From positions 248,001 to 312,000 of the forward strand of contig CAJJZS010000001.1 of assembly GCA_905197685.1 (NCBI GenBank): 64,000 bases of DNA, written 5' to 3'. Position 1 is the first letter of the stretch; every line of letters begins with the position of its first letter. The notes below the pieces were generated by a model. That model was given only the letters and a program-made list of their open reading frames with translations, was not told the DNA's origin and ran no database searches. Shown in pieces: positions 51,701-60,878 of the stretch. A program made the translations under genes and the position numbers. The DNA is from an uncultured Oscillospiraceae bacterium. Its GTDB lineage: Bacteria; Bacillota; Clostridia; Oscillospirales; Ruminococcaceae.

Positions 51701-54131
51701 TTCCGGCATTGATAAGGTAAAAGCGGTGCCGATAGGCAATCAAGGCAACAGCATTGAGGCAGTAAAGGAAGGAAACGGTTATGTTTTGCAGCTTCCGTCC
51801 AATGCAAATTATATGATTACCGCAACCGATAAAGCGGGAAATGAAAGTCCGGCACAGCAGATTACCTTGCAGGATACTCCGACTGCTCCTCCAACCCCTC
51901 CGACTGCAAGCAGCGTCACCATTACCGATGTTGAGGTAGAAAATAAAGATTCTGTCAGCGCAAGCAAAGCAGTTATTTTTACTGTAAATGCAGAACTCAA
52001 AAAAGGCGAATCGCTCAAGGTCGGCGTGAAGGATCAAAACGGTCGCGATATTACTCCGGCTTCCACTATGGGTATGAGCAACACCTACTCCTTTGAAGTG
52101 ACCCAAAACGGTACCTATACCGTTCGCGCCAATATCGTTAAAGAAGACGGAACAGAAGGTGCAGTTGCTTCTCAAGCGATTGAAGTAAAGAATATTGATA
52201 CAGCCGCTCCTCAGATTTTAGTAACCGAAAACAAGAACGGCACCGTTCTCTTTACCGTAACAGACCGAAAAGAGGACGGAGAACCCGGCGTAACCTGCGA
52301 CGGAGATATTGTCCTTTTGCCGGTCAAAGAAACCGATAAGGGCGAATGGAAAGAGTATTCCTACCGTTTGGAGAACCTGATGAGCGATGAAATTGTGCTG
52401 AAAGCAGTTGACAAAGCGGGCAATCAAACCACACAAAAGGTAGCGGTTGCAAAAGCGCAGCAGCCAACCCTGACAGCGGAAAATACCATTTTGCACAGCA
52501 CCGACAAGAAAACCGCTCAGACTGCTTTGACCGCAGACCCCAAAGGCAATAAGGTAAAAGAAGTTCGTGTGAACAGAAGCGGCGCAACAGTGCAGAAAAC
52601 CACAGAAAACCGCTATCAGTTTACAGCAACCGAGAACGGAGAATATCTCGTTGAGCTGCTCACCGAGCAGGGATTGAGCGCAAGTGTGAAGATAACAGTC
52701 AGCGGAATTGAGAAGCAGACGGCAGCTCCGACCATTCAGCCGGGAGAACAGAAGCTCAATGAAGCAAAAACACAGGTGGAAATTCCGATTTCCGTTTCCG
52801 ACACAGACAGTAATTTAAGAGAAGTTACATTAACAAGCGACCACGGAGAGCTGCGCGGCGCAGACGGCAGCTACCTGTTGAAAGCAAGCGAAAACGGCAA
52901 CTATCTGTTGACCGCAAGGGATGCGCAGGGAAACGAATCCCGTGTTTCCATCGGGGTAGAACAGATTAAGAGCGATATTGCTCCTTCTGTTCGCTGGAAA
53001 GAAAGCAAACCCGACGGAGAAAAAACAGTGGTTACTTTGGAAGTGCAGGATAACGGCGGCGCGCCGATTGCCGGTGTCACCGACCAAAACGGCACGGCGG
53101 CAGTTTCTCAGGGAAACGGTATCTACCTGCTTACCGTTGCGGAAAGCGGAACCTATACCGTTACCGCAAAAAATCTCGCAGGCAAGACCGCTTCCGTAAC
53201 AGGAACGGTAGAACAGGCAGATGTTGTTGCTCCCGAGATTTCCGAACCTCAGGTTAGCTACAATGCAAACCGAAGCGAAGCGACCGTCAGCGTTACCGTT
53301 ACCGATTCCGGCGCAGTCAGCAGCGTTACCTTAGCGGGCAACGGAATGACAGCAAGCGGCACAACCTATCAGGCAACTGTTACCGAAAACGGTTCCTACA
53401 CCGTTCAGGCAGTTGACGCAGCGGGAAATTCTTCGGTGAAAACCGTTACCGTAGACGGAATTGACAAGACAGCTCCTGCCATTCAGCTGACAGGAAAATA
53501 TGACAGCTGGAAAAAATCGCACACCGTTACCTTTGCAGTCACCGACGAAAACAGCGGCGTTGCATCGGTCAGTGTTACCCAAAACGGCGCTCCGGTATCG
53601 CTGCGCAGCGAAAACGGATACAGTTTTGATGTCACCGAAAACGGCGTATATACTATCCTGGCAAGCGATCTTGTGGGAAATGCCTCCTCCAAAGAGGTAA
53701 ATATTACCACGATTGACAAGACAGCGCCGGCAGCGCCGTCCTTAAAAAACGGAGAGAAAGCAGTTTCTGTTTATAATGCGCAGACCCAAAAAGGCGCATA
53801 CAATGCAAAACCTGACACAACATTTACCGTTAGCTACCAGAAAGCTGCGCAGGGAGAAAGCGCAGTCAGCGTACAGGTAAAGGTTGATAAGGAACAAACT
53901 TTCCGAACCCTTTCCGGAGACACTCCGAAATTGACTCTGACAGAAGGAACCCACACCGTTCTTTTAAAAACGGTGGACGCTGCCGGAAATGAAAGCGCAG
54001 CGGTGACTTACCGGATTACCGTTGAGAAGAAACAGCCGGAGACAATGCCGATTCCTCAAACAGAGCCGCAGGGAGAAGAACAGCAGCCGGTCGATGAAGC
54101 GGTTCCTCAAACCATTCCGGAGCTGTTGTAA
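48798..54131 (+). CDS. Giant Ig-like repeat surface lipoprotein
   Basis: A 1777-residue exported protein. The signal peptide ends in the lipobox LTGC (Cys29), followed by an acidic Glu/Pro-rich spacer (30-110) and a region of short beta repeats (about 200-375) like a small beta-helix. Then come three Big2-like modules (about 395-490, 490-565, 585-675; each has SNSxVAKV/SVAxV and GTxTIKVT-type strands). Between the second and third is a run of Asp followed by HNHGHND (about 567-585), a likely cation site. The rest (about 690-1740) is a chain of Ig-like/Big3-type domains with the recurring end DKTAP, ENGSYTV and DAAGNxS. There is no sortase motif or C-terminal helix, so the lipid anchor holds it. 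Likely adhesive or cell-surface scaffold; no enzyme domain is visible. Confidence 0.85.
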   Translation: MGKRMDRAFSKTIALVMALLLASASLTGCDLGSRPQETPNEIELEAPEPDQQELEELEGEEISAEVDPKVEQGDKEEEGKVVEEPEKSQTGSEQKGDANQSVADRFIDTSDVFGSKNNSNSGKIETVTTSALIPESVVKPEKMNTVVYQPVGAAPSAKEETKVLAQPTAGAPKPERNRSYSSARFSQKGTYSEPKVYKNGYIDVGSVTLSNKTFTGDLYIDVDSGSISLKNVTVLGKIYITDGSDWVKLYDVNTAGLVIENNDTSRVFASRATEVSSVVVKSDAVLEEGGLYSNSRGFANVSVNAPKRITLTLKNLGLNELKTLTACDVVYDNDNIINHVYANAPTELYGYGQINRLYCNSNGVYYDARPLYIETGKGYATPSKRNPNNVPDDDDKEKKVTLYDINDQYLNIGEKKIVGIDHNGTSLKVTTSNSSVAKVTYSTSKSHITMTGVKPGKATIKVTSSRAGYESSTISFQIVVKENSSGKINLSAISNQYMDEDTTRYVTVHTDASRISVSNSDSDVASVTADGFQLKIRAKDEGTTTVKVTASRNGYPSKSTTFKIVVRDWDDDDDDDDDDDHNHGHNDRYVSMRRIDNQILDNGSQRIINVSTNASSLKASSSNSHVAKVSVNRDDTLRIEAVGTGSAWITVTGSRRGYRDAVREFRVDVYGDSYSAPKVTVRYNGIYYPDGHWTNQDVTFNLDGYNSSRTPYYNERSEGSSGWSSDIRLSDGKLTVKEEGRKEYRFFTKGKGSDSAYSSVYTVRIDKTAPQIVDLTNKDGKLQFKTADNLSGTAQVIVRENNTNYTLSKGTDGMYTFHSAVSGEHQVEIRVQDAAGNNVLQTVTVNKTTPIENKAPVITILEKPDETAWHNKEQQIRFTATDDSGKVTVQVDGGVSLQHKDGTNEYSFTVSEEGSKKYTITAKDDSGKETTQAVTVQIDSIAPALGDISVKEGSNGNKTVTVSVAENGSGIDKVKAVPIGNQGNSIEAVKEGNGYVLQLPSNANYMITATDKAGNESPAQQITLQDTPTAPPTPPTASSVTITDVEVENKDSVSASKAVIFTVNAELKKGESLKVGVKDQNGRDITPASTMGMSNTYSFEVTQNGTYTVRANIVKEDGTEGAVASQAIEVKNIDTAAPQILVTENKNGTVLFTVTDRKEDGEPGVTCDGDIVLLPVKETDKGEWKEYSYRLENLMSDEIVLKAVDKAGNQTTQKVAVAKAQQPTLTAENTILHSTDKKTAQTALTADPKGNKVKEVRVNRSGATVQKTTENRYQFTATENGEYLVELLTEQGLSASVKITVSGIEKQTAAPTIQPGEQKLNEAKTQVEIPISVSDTDSNLREVTLTSDHGELRGADGSYLLKASENGNYLLTARDAQGNESRVSIGVEQIKSDIAPSVRWKESKPDGEKTVVTLEVQDNGGAPIAGVTDQNGTAAVSQGNGIYLLTVAESGTYTVTAKNLAGKTASVTGTVEQADVVAPEISEPQVSYNANRSEATVSVTVTDSGAVSSVTLAGNGMTASGTTYQATVTENGSYTVQAVDAAGNSSVKTVTVDGIDKTAPAIQLTGKYDSWKKSHTVTFAVTDENSGVASVSVTQNGAPVSLRSENGYSFDVTENGVYTILASDLVGNASSKEVNITTIDKTAPAAPSLKNGEKAVSVYNAQTQKGAYNAKPDTTFTVSYQKAAQGESAVSVQVKVDKEQTFRTLSGDTPKLTLTEGTHTVLLKTVDAAGNESAAVTYRITVEKKQPETMPIPQTEPQGEEQQPVDEAVPQTIPELL

Positions 54132-54165
54132 CAAAAAGAATTTGAAATCGGCAAAAACAACATCG

Positions 54166-54204
54166 GGCGGGAGAAGTTTAAAACTTCTCCCGCCTAAATT
54201 TTTT
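54166..54204 (+). terminator. Terminator after the giant lipoprotein gene
   Basis: GGCGGGAGAAGTTT and AAACTTCTCCCGCC are perfect reverse complements, followed by a T-run. Confidence 0.9.
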
Positions 54205-54359
54205 GAGAATAAAAAATATTTTATAAAACAATGCAGGAAACCGACGGAAAAAAGACACTAAAAAAAGAAGCGGAAAGTGTTGCCGCAAATTTTTGTCACA
54301 CTTTTAAAAAAATACAGAGAGTCGGGACAGAAAAATATTTTGAATTTTTTCTGAAACAT
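54205..54359. other. AT-rich spacer without a supported gene
   Basis: Only an 81-codon open frame without ribosome binding site crosses it and the promoter behind it. Confidence 0.4.
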
Positions 54360-54388
54360 TTGTCATTCTTTGCGATTTGTGGTATTCT
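54360..54388 (+). promoter_or_regulatory. Promoter of the GHL10 gene pair
   Basis: TTGTCA (54360-54365), 17-bp spacer, TATTCT (54383-54388) with an extended TGG. Confidence 0.55.
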
Positions 54389-54528
54389 AATAATAAATTC
54401 AAAATATGACAGAGCTAAAAAAATAAAAAGACAGAAAATACAAATCCCAAATAACGAGGAACTGCACGGCATATAATGCAAAAAAGAGATGTCGGCAGAA
54501 CAAAACGACTTTTAGGAGAGATGGTTAT

Positions 54529-55890
54529 ATGGAGAAAAACAAAAAAGGACTCGCTTTGCTGGCGGCAGTTTTGCTGGCAGTTTCCGCTGTGGGCTGCGGG
54601 GAACAAAAAGAGGAAACAACTGCGCAGCTGCCCGAACAATCGCTTTGGGTAGAGGATAACGGAATCGACCCGCAGGAAGGCTATGTATCGGAACGCCCCT
54701 ATGCGATGGGTTCTCTGACAACGCCGATTACCGTACAGGCTCCGGCAAACAATCGGGCTCCTTCTTCGGTTAAGGTGGGAGAAGAGGAAGAAATTCGGGC
54801 AATTTGGCTGTCCTATCTCGACTTAAAACCAATGCTTTTGACAAAAGGGGATCAGAGCGTTGGGGAAAAGGAATTTACACGCAAAATCGGAGAAGCGTTT
54901 GACAATATCAAAGCCTTGGGACTGAATACCGTAATTGCACAGGTGCGCCCGTTCGGCGACGCCTTGTATGAGTCCGAGCTGTTTCCGTGGTCTTATCTGG
55001 CAGCAGGCAAAGAAGGAAAAGCGCCTGATTTTGACCCGTTAGAGGTAATGACAGAGCAGGCAAAGAAGAGAGATTTAAGAATTGAAGCATGGATTAACCC
55101 TTATCGTGTGCGAAACAGCGCTTATAATCAGGAGTTGAGCAAACAAAACCCGGTTCATCAAATGCTTGAAACCGGAGACGCAATTCGCTACAACGGTGCA
55201 ATTACCTATAATCCCGCAAGCAAAAAGGCGCAAAAGCTGATAGTGGACGGCGTAAAGGAGATTGTAGAAAACTACGATGTAGACGGAATCCATTTTGACG
55301 ATTATTTTTATCCGACCACCGATGCGGCGTTTGATGCGGATTCTTATCAGCAGTACAAAAAAAGCGGCGGAACAAAGTCCCTTGCCGACTGGAGAAGAAA
55401 AAATGTGGACGATTTGGTGAGAGCAGTATATGACACAGTGAAAGCGGAGGATAAAAGCCTGCTGTTCGGCATCAGTCCGCAGGGCAATTTGGACAACAAC
55501 TACAACAAACAGTTTATTGATGTGAAGGAGTGGCTGTCCGAGGACGGATACATCGACTATATCTGCCCGCAGATTTATTTTGGATTTGAGAATAAAACCT
55601 GTCCGTATGAGCAGACCGTTGAACAGTGGAACAATTTGATTCAAAATGATGTTCAGCTCTATGTCGGTTTGGCCCCGTACAAGATTGGATTAGAAGATAC
55701 CTTTGCCGGAAACGGAAGATGGGAGTGGGTCAACGAGGACGACCTGCTTGCAAACATGGTAGAAACTGCGCGGGAAGAGGAGCATTACAAAGGCTTTGCC
55801 CTGTTCCGCTATGATTCTGTTTTTGCTCCGGCTTCCGATGTAAAGGCAGAGGTCAAGGAAGAAATTGACAACCTAAAGGAAGTTTTATAA
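54529..55890 (+). CDS. GHL10-type glycosyl hydrolase-like lipoprotein
   Basis: A 453-residue exported protein. Signal peptide with lipobox AVGC (Cys23), a linker of about 60 residues, then a GHL10 (DUF187/YngK-like) barrel over about 85-440: NTVIAQVRPFGDALYESELFPWS, IEAWINPYRVRN and the acidic DVDGIHFDDYFYP, where the Asp residues sit at the expected catalytic place. Members are thought to act on cell-wall glycans. GGAGAGATG precedes the ATG. The next gene, 49 bases on, encodes a fusion with a degenerate copy of the same domain. Confidence 0.9.
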   Translation: MEKNKKGLALLAAVLLAVSAVGCGEQKEETTAQLPEQSLWVEDNGIDPQEGYVSERPYAMGSLTTPITVQAPANNRAPSSVKVGEEEEIRAIWLSYLDLKPMLLTKGDQSVGEKEFTRKIGEAFDNIKALGLNTVIAQVRPFGDALYESELFPWSYLAAGKEGKAPDFDPLEVMTEQAKKRDLRIEAWINPYRVRNSAYNQELSKQNPVHQMLETGDAIRYNGAITYNPASKKAQKLIVDGVKEIVENYDVDGIHFDDYFYPTTDAAFDADSYQQYKKSGGTKSLADWRRKNVDDLVRAVYDTVKAEDKSLLFGISPQGNLDNNYNKQFIDVKEWLSEDGYIDYICPQIYFGFENKTCPYEQTVEQWNNLIQNDVQLYVGLAPYKIGLEDTFAGNGRWEWVNEDDLLANMVETAREEEHYKGFALFRYDSVFAPASDVKAEVKEEIDNLKEVL

Positions 55891-55939
55891 AATCGACTTT
55901 GTTTTCGGAGGAAGTAAAAAGAGAAGGGGAGATACAGAG

Positions 55940-58900
55940 GTGACAAAAAACAGCAGAGAAAAAACAATCATCGGTTCTCTGGCAGCTTTGATGGCTTTAA
56001 TTACCGTTATTACCATCTTTGCAGTGGTCATTTTCCGACAAACTGCAGCCCAGCAGGAAAAAGAGGAAATGGCAGCTCAGGCAGTTATGCAGGCGCAGGC
56101 AGAGGACGATTTGGGTCCGCAGACAAAATCGCAGCCGGAACCGGCGCAAGCGAGAGCGGTTTCCGCTCCGGCATTTACCTTTTCACAGCAGGTGAAGGGG
56201 GCGCAGATTGAACCCGGACGGGAATTTTTAACCGAGCTTTCCGATGAGATGCAGGCTGCTGCCGCTCAACTGGCAGGACAGGTGCGCACCGAGGAAGAAC
56301 CGTATGAACAAAACGATGAGATTGATGAGGAACGCGCAAAGCAGGAGATAGAAACCATGGTTGAGTCTGCTGCCGAATTAGGACTAAATACCCTGGTGGT
56401 TTCGGTCAACCACGCTTACGGAACTTTGTGGGATTCGGGCAGTTCGATGACCTCGTTTGATGCGTTGGGTATGCTGTATGACAGCGCGCATCGGGCAGGA
56501 ATAGACTTATATGCTTTGTATGACCTTTCCTTTGTTGCAACAGAGGACGGGGAGATGCGCTATGTGCAGTCGGTGAACGCGCAGTCATTGGATCGCATCT
56601 CGCAGCAGCTGTCTGCCTTTGCGCAGACCGGTAAGGCGGACGGAATTTTATTGGACGGATACTTAAATCCCGAAACACAGGACAGCTACTATCAGTTTAC
56701 ACAATCCGGCGAAAATGTAAGTCTGGATACCTATATGACCCAGCATACCCAACTTTTAGTGGAAAGCGCAGTAGAGGCTGTGCGCCAAAGCGGCGCAGGG
56801 ATTCCGGTCGGATTGGCGGTCAGTCCGGTATGGGCAACCGAACAGGAAAACCCGCAGGGAATGCCGATTGAATACACCCAAACCTCTTTGGGAGAATACC
56901 ATGCCGACACCAAGGCGATGATTGAACAGGGATTGTGCGACTTTGTAATGGTAAAAAATTACGGAGCAATTTCCAGTGAATCCATCCCGTTTGAACAGGT
57001 AGCGGATTGGTGGAATCAGCTGCTTTCTCAGACACAAACCCCGGCGCTGATGGGTCATGCTTCCTCCAAAGCGGGTACATGGCAGCACGGATGGGGCGGC
57101 AACAAGGAGCTTGCAAACCAGTGGGAAATTGCCGATAACGAAAGTGCGTTTTCCGGCAGTATTTTTAACTCGCTCAAAGTGCTTTTGCAAAACCCCAACT
57201 ATACCACCTATCATTTAACCAATCTTTGGCAGAGTGAAGGTGAAGCACAGCAGCCACAGCAGGATTCGCTTTCGGCGCAGCTGAGCGGCTCTTACAGCGA
57301 GATAAACGATCAGTATGCCGGCGCGCAGGACCTTTTGATTGATATGGACCCGGTCGGTACAGTGACAGTAGTGGACGGCGATGTGATCGAGGTTACGGCA
57401 GTTGCGAAATCCGGCGCGGATTTGACCGCTTCGATTAACGGCGATGTGGTTGCGATGATTGAAGCGCAGCGGGCTTCGGGCATGAGCGGTTACAGCCGTT
57501 ACGAGGCGCAGTATGAGGTGGATCAGAGCGATTTTGGTTCCTCCCAGAACGTCTATATCAGTGTTATTGCTTCGTTAAACGGAGAGAGAAGCAGCCTGAC
57601 CGGAGCAAGAATTGTTTTTAACGGCTCCGGCAGCAGTTCTTCTTCCTCATCTTCCTCTTCTGCTTCGGGCAATTCCGGATCTTCTTACGGGGAAGGAACC
57701 GTTCTTTCCTATCAAAAGCCTTCCCTTTCCACCTCGTCATCCAAAAAGATTGGGGACGGAACATTGGTTCAGGTGGTTTCCGAGCAGGCTTTGACCTTCC
57801 CTGTCAATAAAAATACCATTTACCCGGACACCAAATGTTATCCGCTTCCTTACGGGACAATGGATTATGTGGTGGGGGACAAGGTGAGTATCAAGGACGG
57901 AAGCAAATATCGCCACTATTATAAACTTGCGTCCGGTCGCCGCGTTTACTGTGAAGATGTGGAGGCAGTAACAGGCGGTGTATCTATTAAACAGAACCGC
58001 ATTACCGATATGACGGTGAAGGCAAACAGCGACTTTACCTATGTTATTTTAAAATCGGATTATCCGGTTGCTTATTTGCCGGAATATTCCAACGGCAAGA
58101 TGAAATTTGAATTTCAAAATACAGTCAGCACACCGGGAAATCTTACACTTAGCAAAAATCCAATCTTTTCCTCCGCTTCGTGGAGCGGTTCGACCTTAGA
58201 GCTGGACTTCTTAACCAACAGCAGCTTTTTGGGGTATAAGGGATACCATGAAAACGGAAATATCGTCCTGCGCTTTAATAATCCGACCGGAATCAAGGGC
58301 GCAAGAATCGTGGTGGATCCGGGACACGGCGGTACCGACCCGGGCGTAGCGGACAATATTGACCCGGATTGGCCCGAAAAGCGCATTAACTGGGAGCTTT
58401 CCAAAGAGATTGCTTCTGCATTGGAGGCAAAGGGCGCAAAGGTAAAGCTGCTGCAAACCTATGACAACACCACTTCGCTGGACAGCAGACTTTCTCAGGC
58501 AAGAAATTTTGATGCTTCTCTGTTTTTGTGTATCCATACCAATTCTTCCGAAACAAATGCGGGAGCGTCCGGTTCGGAATGTTATTACTTTTATCCGTTC
58601 TCCAAAAATCTGGCGGCAAGAATGTCGGGAGCAACCTCCGACGGATTGTCTACCGGCGACAGGGGAGCAAAGTATGATGTCTTTTATGTCAATCGAGATC
58701 CGCAGTTTATCAGCGTTCTCAGCGAGGTTGGCTTTTTAACCAATTCTTCGGAGTACAATAAGATGAAGAAGGATTCTTACCAGAAAGCGGTAGGAAAAGA
58801 AGTGGCTGACGCGGTGGAAAAATACCTGGAAAATGCAGGAGCGGAATATGCGGGAAGAACAGGTACGCAAAGTACGGGAGAAACACTGAATGCTTCCAAC

Positions 58901-59650
58901 GGTCCGTCCTCTTCGGCAGGCGGCAGTTCGTCCGGTTCCGTTTCTTCTGAGGAGCCTTCGGATAATTCTTCTTCCCAGTCCGATTCCAAACCGTCCGGCA
59001 GCTCAAGTTCTTCCGATAAAGCTCCGGTAAGTCAGACCGTTGTTACCGACGGAAAGAAAGACGGGCAGGTAAAATATATTATCTTCACCGACCCGGAAAA
59101 TAAAAAGCTGAATCTGTCGGTCGGAGATGAGAAAAAACTGGGAATCCGAATTACCGGGGACAGCGATGTGCAAAGAAAGTATACCACCAGCAATAAAAAT
59201 GTTGCGACCATTGACAAGGACGGTGTTGTTACCGCAGTGGGAGCAGGCAGCTGTAAGATAACGGTGGTAGCGGGCGACCAGGGCGGCAGCATTGAAGTGC
59301 GTGTCAGCGGCGGATCTTCTTCCAAAGGGGACAAGGTTTCTGCCGATTCGGGTTCTTCCAAGCAGGAAAGCGGGCTGGAATCAAGCAGCGGTTATGTTCC
59401 CACCAGCGGAATTAAGATTCGCGCAAGCCGCAATCAGGTTCCGGCAGGACAGTCGATACAGCTGGAGGTTGTGTTCTATCCTTCCAATGCAACAGGACAG
59501 AACATTAACTGGAGCATTACCAGAGGAAAACTGTACGGTTCGGTTGACGGCAGAGGCGTGTTTACCGGTATTGAATCGGGATTTGCAACGGTAAAGGCAA
59601 CCACCGAAGACGGGGCGTACAGCGCAACCTATCGAATGGAAATTATGTAA
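55940..59650 (+). CDS. Degenerate GHL10 domain fused to Amidase_3 and Big2 domains
   Basis: A 1236-residue membrane-anchored protein. Order: helix (about 10-32); Ala/Gln-rich stalk; GHL10-like domain (about 130-430) in which the acidic DGIHFDDYFYP of relatives reads DGILLDGYLNP; an Ig-like part (450-560); a Ser-rich linker; SH3-like and AMIN-like modules (about 600-785); N-acetylmuramoyl-L-alanine amidase (about 788-965) with zinc ligands in VDPGHGGTDPG, the Glu in EKRINWELS, the His in CIHTNSS and the catalytic Glu in LSEVGFLTN; a second Ser-rich linker; two Big2-like domains (about 1045-1120, 1155-1236). The amidase appears fully active and should cut peptide stems from peptidoglycan. I start it at GTG 55940, behind GAGATACAGAGGTG-like sequence; GGGGAGA is the likely ribosome binding site. 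Confidence 0.87.
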   Translation: MTKNSREKTIIGSLAALMALITVITIFAVVIFRQTAAQQEKEEMAAQAVMQAQAEDDLGPQTKSQPEPAQARAVSAPAFTFSQQVKGAQIEPGREFLTELSDEMQAAAAQLAGQVRTEEEPYEQNDEIDEERAKQEIETMVESAAELGLNTLVVSVNHAYGTLWDSGSSMTSFDALGMLYDSAHRAGIDLYALYDLSFVATEDGEMRYVQSVNAQSLDRISQQLSAFAQTGKADGILLDGYLNPETQDSYYQFTQSGENVSLDTYMTQHTQLLVESAVEAVRQSGAGIPVGLAVSPVWATEQENPQGMPIEYTQTSLGEYHADTKAMIEQGLCDFVMVKNYGAISSESIPFEQVADWWNQLLSQTQTPALMGHASSKAGTWQHGWGGNKELANQWEIADNESAFSGSIFNSLKVLLQNPNYTTYHLTNLWQSEGEAQQPQQDSLSAQLSGSYSEINDQYAGAQDLLIDMDPVGTVTVVDGDVIEVTAVAKSGADLTASINGDVVAMIEAQRASGMSGYSRYEAQYEVDQSDFGSSQNVYISVIASLNGERSSLTGARIVFNGSGSSSSSSSSSSASGNSGSSYGEGTVLSYQKPSLSTSSSKKIGDGTLVQVVSEQALTFPVNKNTIYPDTKCYPLPYGTMDYVVGDKVSIKDGSKYRHYYKLASGRRVYCEDVEAVTGGVSIKQNRITDMTVKANSDFTYVILKSDYPVAYLPEYSNGKMKFEFQNTVSTPGNLTLSKNPIFSSASWSGSTLELDFLTNSSFLGYKGYHENGNIVLRFNNPTGIKGARIVVDPGHGGTDPGVADNIDPDWPEKRINWELSKEIASALEAKGAKVKLLQTYDNTTSLDSRLSQARNFDASLFLCIHTNSSETNAGASGSECYYFYPFSKNLAARMSGATSDGLSTGDRGAKYDVFYVNRDPQFISVLSEVGFLTNSSEYNKMKKDSYQKAVGKEVADAVEKYLENAGAEYAGRTGTQSTGETLNASNGPSSSAGGSSSGSVSSEEPSDNSSSQSDSKPSGSSSSSDKAPVSQTVVTDGKKDGQVKYIIFTDPENKKLNLSVGDEKKLGIRITGDSDVQRKYTTSNKNVATIDKDGVVTAVGAGSCKITVVAGDQGGSIEVRVSGGSSSKGDKVSADSGSSKQESGLESSSGYVPTSGIKIRASRNQVPAGQSIQLEVVFYPSNATGQNINWSITRGKLYGSVDGRGVFTGIESGFATVKATTEDGAYSATYRMEIM

Positions 59651-59654
59651 CCTC

Positions 59655-59692
59655 AAAAAAGCCGACAGAGAAGATTCTTTGTCGGCTTTTAT
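59655..59692 (+). terminator. Terminator of the GHL10-amidase unit
   Basis: AAAAGCCGAC and GTCGGCTTTT form a perfect 10-bp stem with inner A/T pairs, loop GAGAAGATTC. Confidence 0.85.
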
Positions 59693-59862
59693 ATACAATG
59701 AGAGAAAAATGAAAAACAGAAAAAATATTTTTTCTTGCAAAATGCGTTATTTTGTGCAAATATTATGAAATAAAGAGGTAAGAAAAAAGAATATATTGTC
59801 TAATTTAATGATATATCAAAAAAATAACATACTTTTTCAGAGCTTTTTATATAAAATGTTTG
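59693..59862. other. AT-rich spacer before nfnAB
   Basis: No gene, RNA or convincing regulatory site seen apart from A/T runs and a weak ATATAT dyad near 59800. Confidence 0.35.
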
Positions 59863-59891
59863 TTGACAAAATAACAAGACAAGGGTAAACT
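59863..59891 (+). promoter_or_regulatory. Promoter of nfnAB
   Basis: TTGACA (59863-59868), 17-bp spacer, TAAACT (59886-59891); leader of about 140 bases. Confidence 0.7.
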
Positions 59892-60038
59892 ATTTTCTGG
59901 AGCAAACTGTCGAACTGTAAAAGGGGAAACGGTTTGAAGGAATTTATAAAGATGGGCAAAGCAGAAAACCGTGGACAAAGAATGGTGCAGGGTTTTCTGT
60001 CAGCATATGTCGAATTTTTTCGAGAGGTGAGATTGCAA

Positions 60039-60878
60039 GTGTATAAAATCGTAAACAAAAAGCTGTTAAACGAAGCAGTTGTTCTCGTAGAAGTAGAAGC
60101 TCCGTTTATCGCAAAAAAAGTTCTCCCGGGTCAGTTTATCATTTTCCGCATTGACGAACAGGGCGAGCGCGTTCCGCTGACAGTTGCAGACTATGACAGA
60201 GAAAAAGGTACAATCACTCTGATTGTTCAGATGGTAGGTCGTTCTACCAAAATGCTCGGTGCTATGGAAGCCGGCGAATATTTGCAGGACGTTGTAGGTC
60301 CTCTGGGTATTCCTACCCATCTGGACGGACTGAAAAACGTTTGCGTTATCGGCGGCGGCGTTGGTTGTGCAATCGCTTATCCGCAGGCAAAAGCTCTGCA
60401 CGCAATGGGCGCTCATGTTGATATGATTGCAGGTTTCCGTTCCAAAGATATTGTTATTATTGAGGACGAAATGCGCGCAGTTGCAGACAACCTCTACGTA
60501 ATGACCGATGACGGCACATACGGTGAAAAAGGTTTGGTTACAAACAAACTCCAGCAGCTGATTGACGAAGGCAGAGAATATGACGCTGTTATCGCAATCG
60601 GTCCGGTTATCATGATGAAGTTTGTTGCCGAAACAACAAGACCAAAGGGCATCAAAACCATCGTTTCCCTCAACCCCATCATGATTGACGGTACCGGTAT
60701 GTGCGGCGGCTGCCGTGTTAACGTTGGCGGCGAAATTAAATTTGCTTGTGTTGACGGTCCTGACTTTGACGGACACCTGGTAAACTTTGATGAGCTGATG
60801 AAACGCAACAGCACAAACAAAGCGCAGGAACAACATGACAGCGAACATTGCAGACTGAGAGGTGCTCACAATGCCTAA
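60039..60878 (+). CDS. nfnA: NfnA-type ferredoxin:NADP+ oxidoreductase, FAD/2Fe-2S subunit
   Basis: Small subunit (279 residues) of the electron-bifurcating NADH-dependent ferredoxin:NADP+ oxidoreductase. It belongs to the PyrK-like FAD/NAD-binding family: FIIFRIDEQGERVPLTVADYD binds FAD, GGGVGCAIAYPQAKAL binds NAD(H), and the Cys set in GTGMCGGCRVNVG with FACVDGPDFDGH holds the 2Fe-2S cluster. I start it at GTG 60039 with AGAGGTGA 9 bases upstream; an upstream in-frame ATG at 59946-level positions would add a basic leader not typical of the family. It overlaps the next gene by 8 bases. Confidence 0.92.
   Translation: MYKIVNKKLLNEAVVLVEVEAPFIAKKVLPGQFIIFRIDEQGERVPLTVADYDREKGTITLIVQMVGRSTKMLGAMEAGEYLQDVVGPLGIPTHLDGLKNVCVIGGGVGCAIAYPQAKALHAMGAHVDMIAGFRSKDIVIIEDEMRAVADNLYVMTDDGTYGEKGLVTNKLQQLIDEGREYDAVIAIGPVIMMKFVAETTRPKGIKTIVSLNPIMIDGTGMCGGCRVNVGGEIKFACVDGPDFDGHLVNFDELMKRNSTNKAQEQHDSEHCRLRGAHNA

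Noticed and set aside
54231..54476. 81-codon frame before the GHL10 gene
   Set aside because: Crosses the promoter at 54360-54388 and lacks a ribosome binding site.
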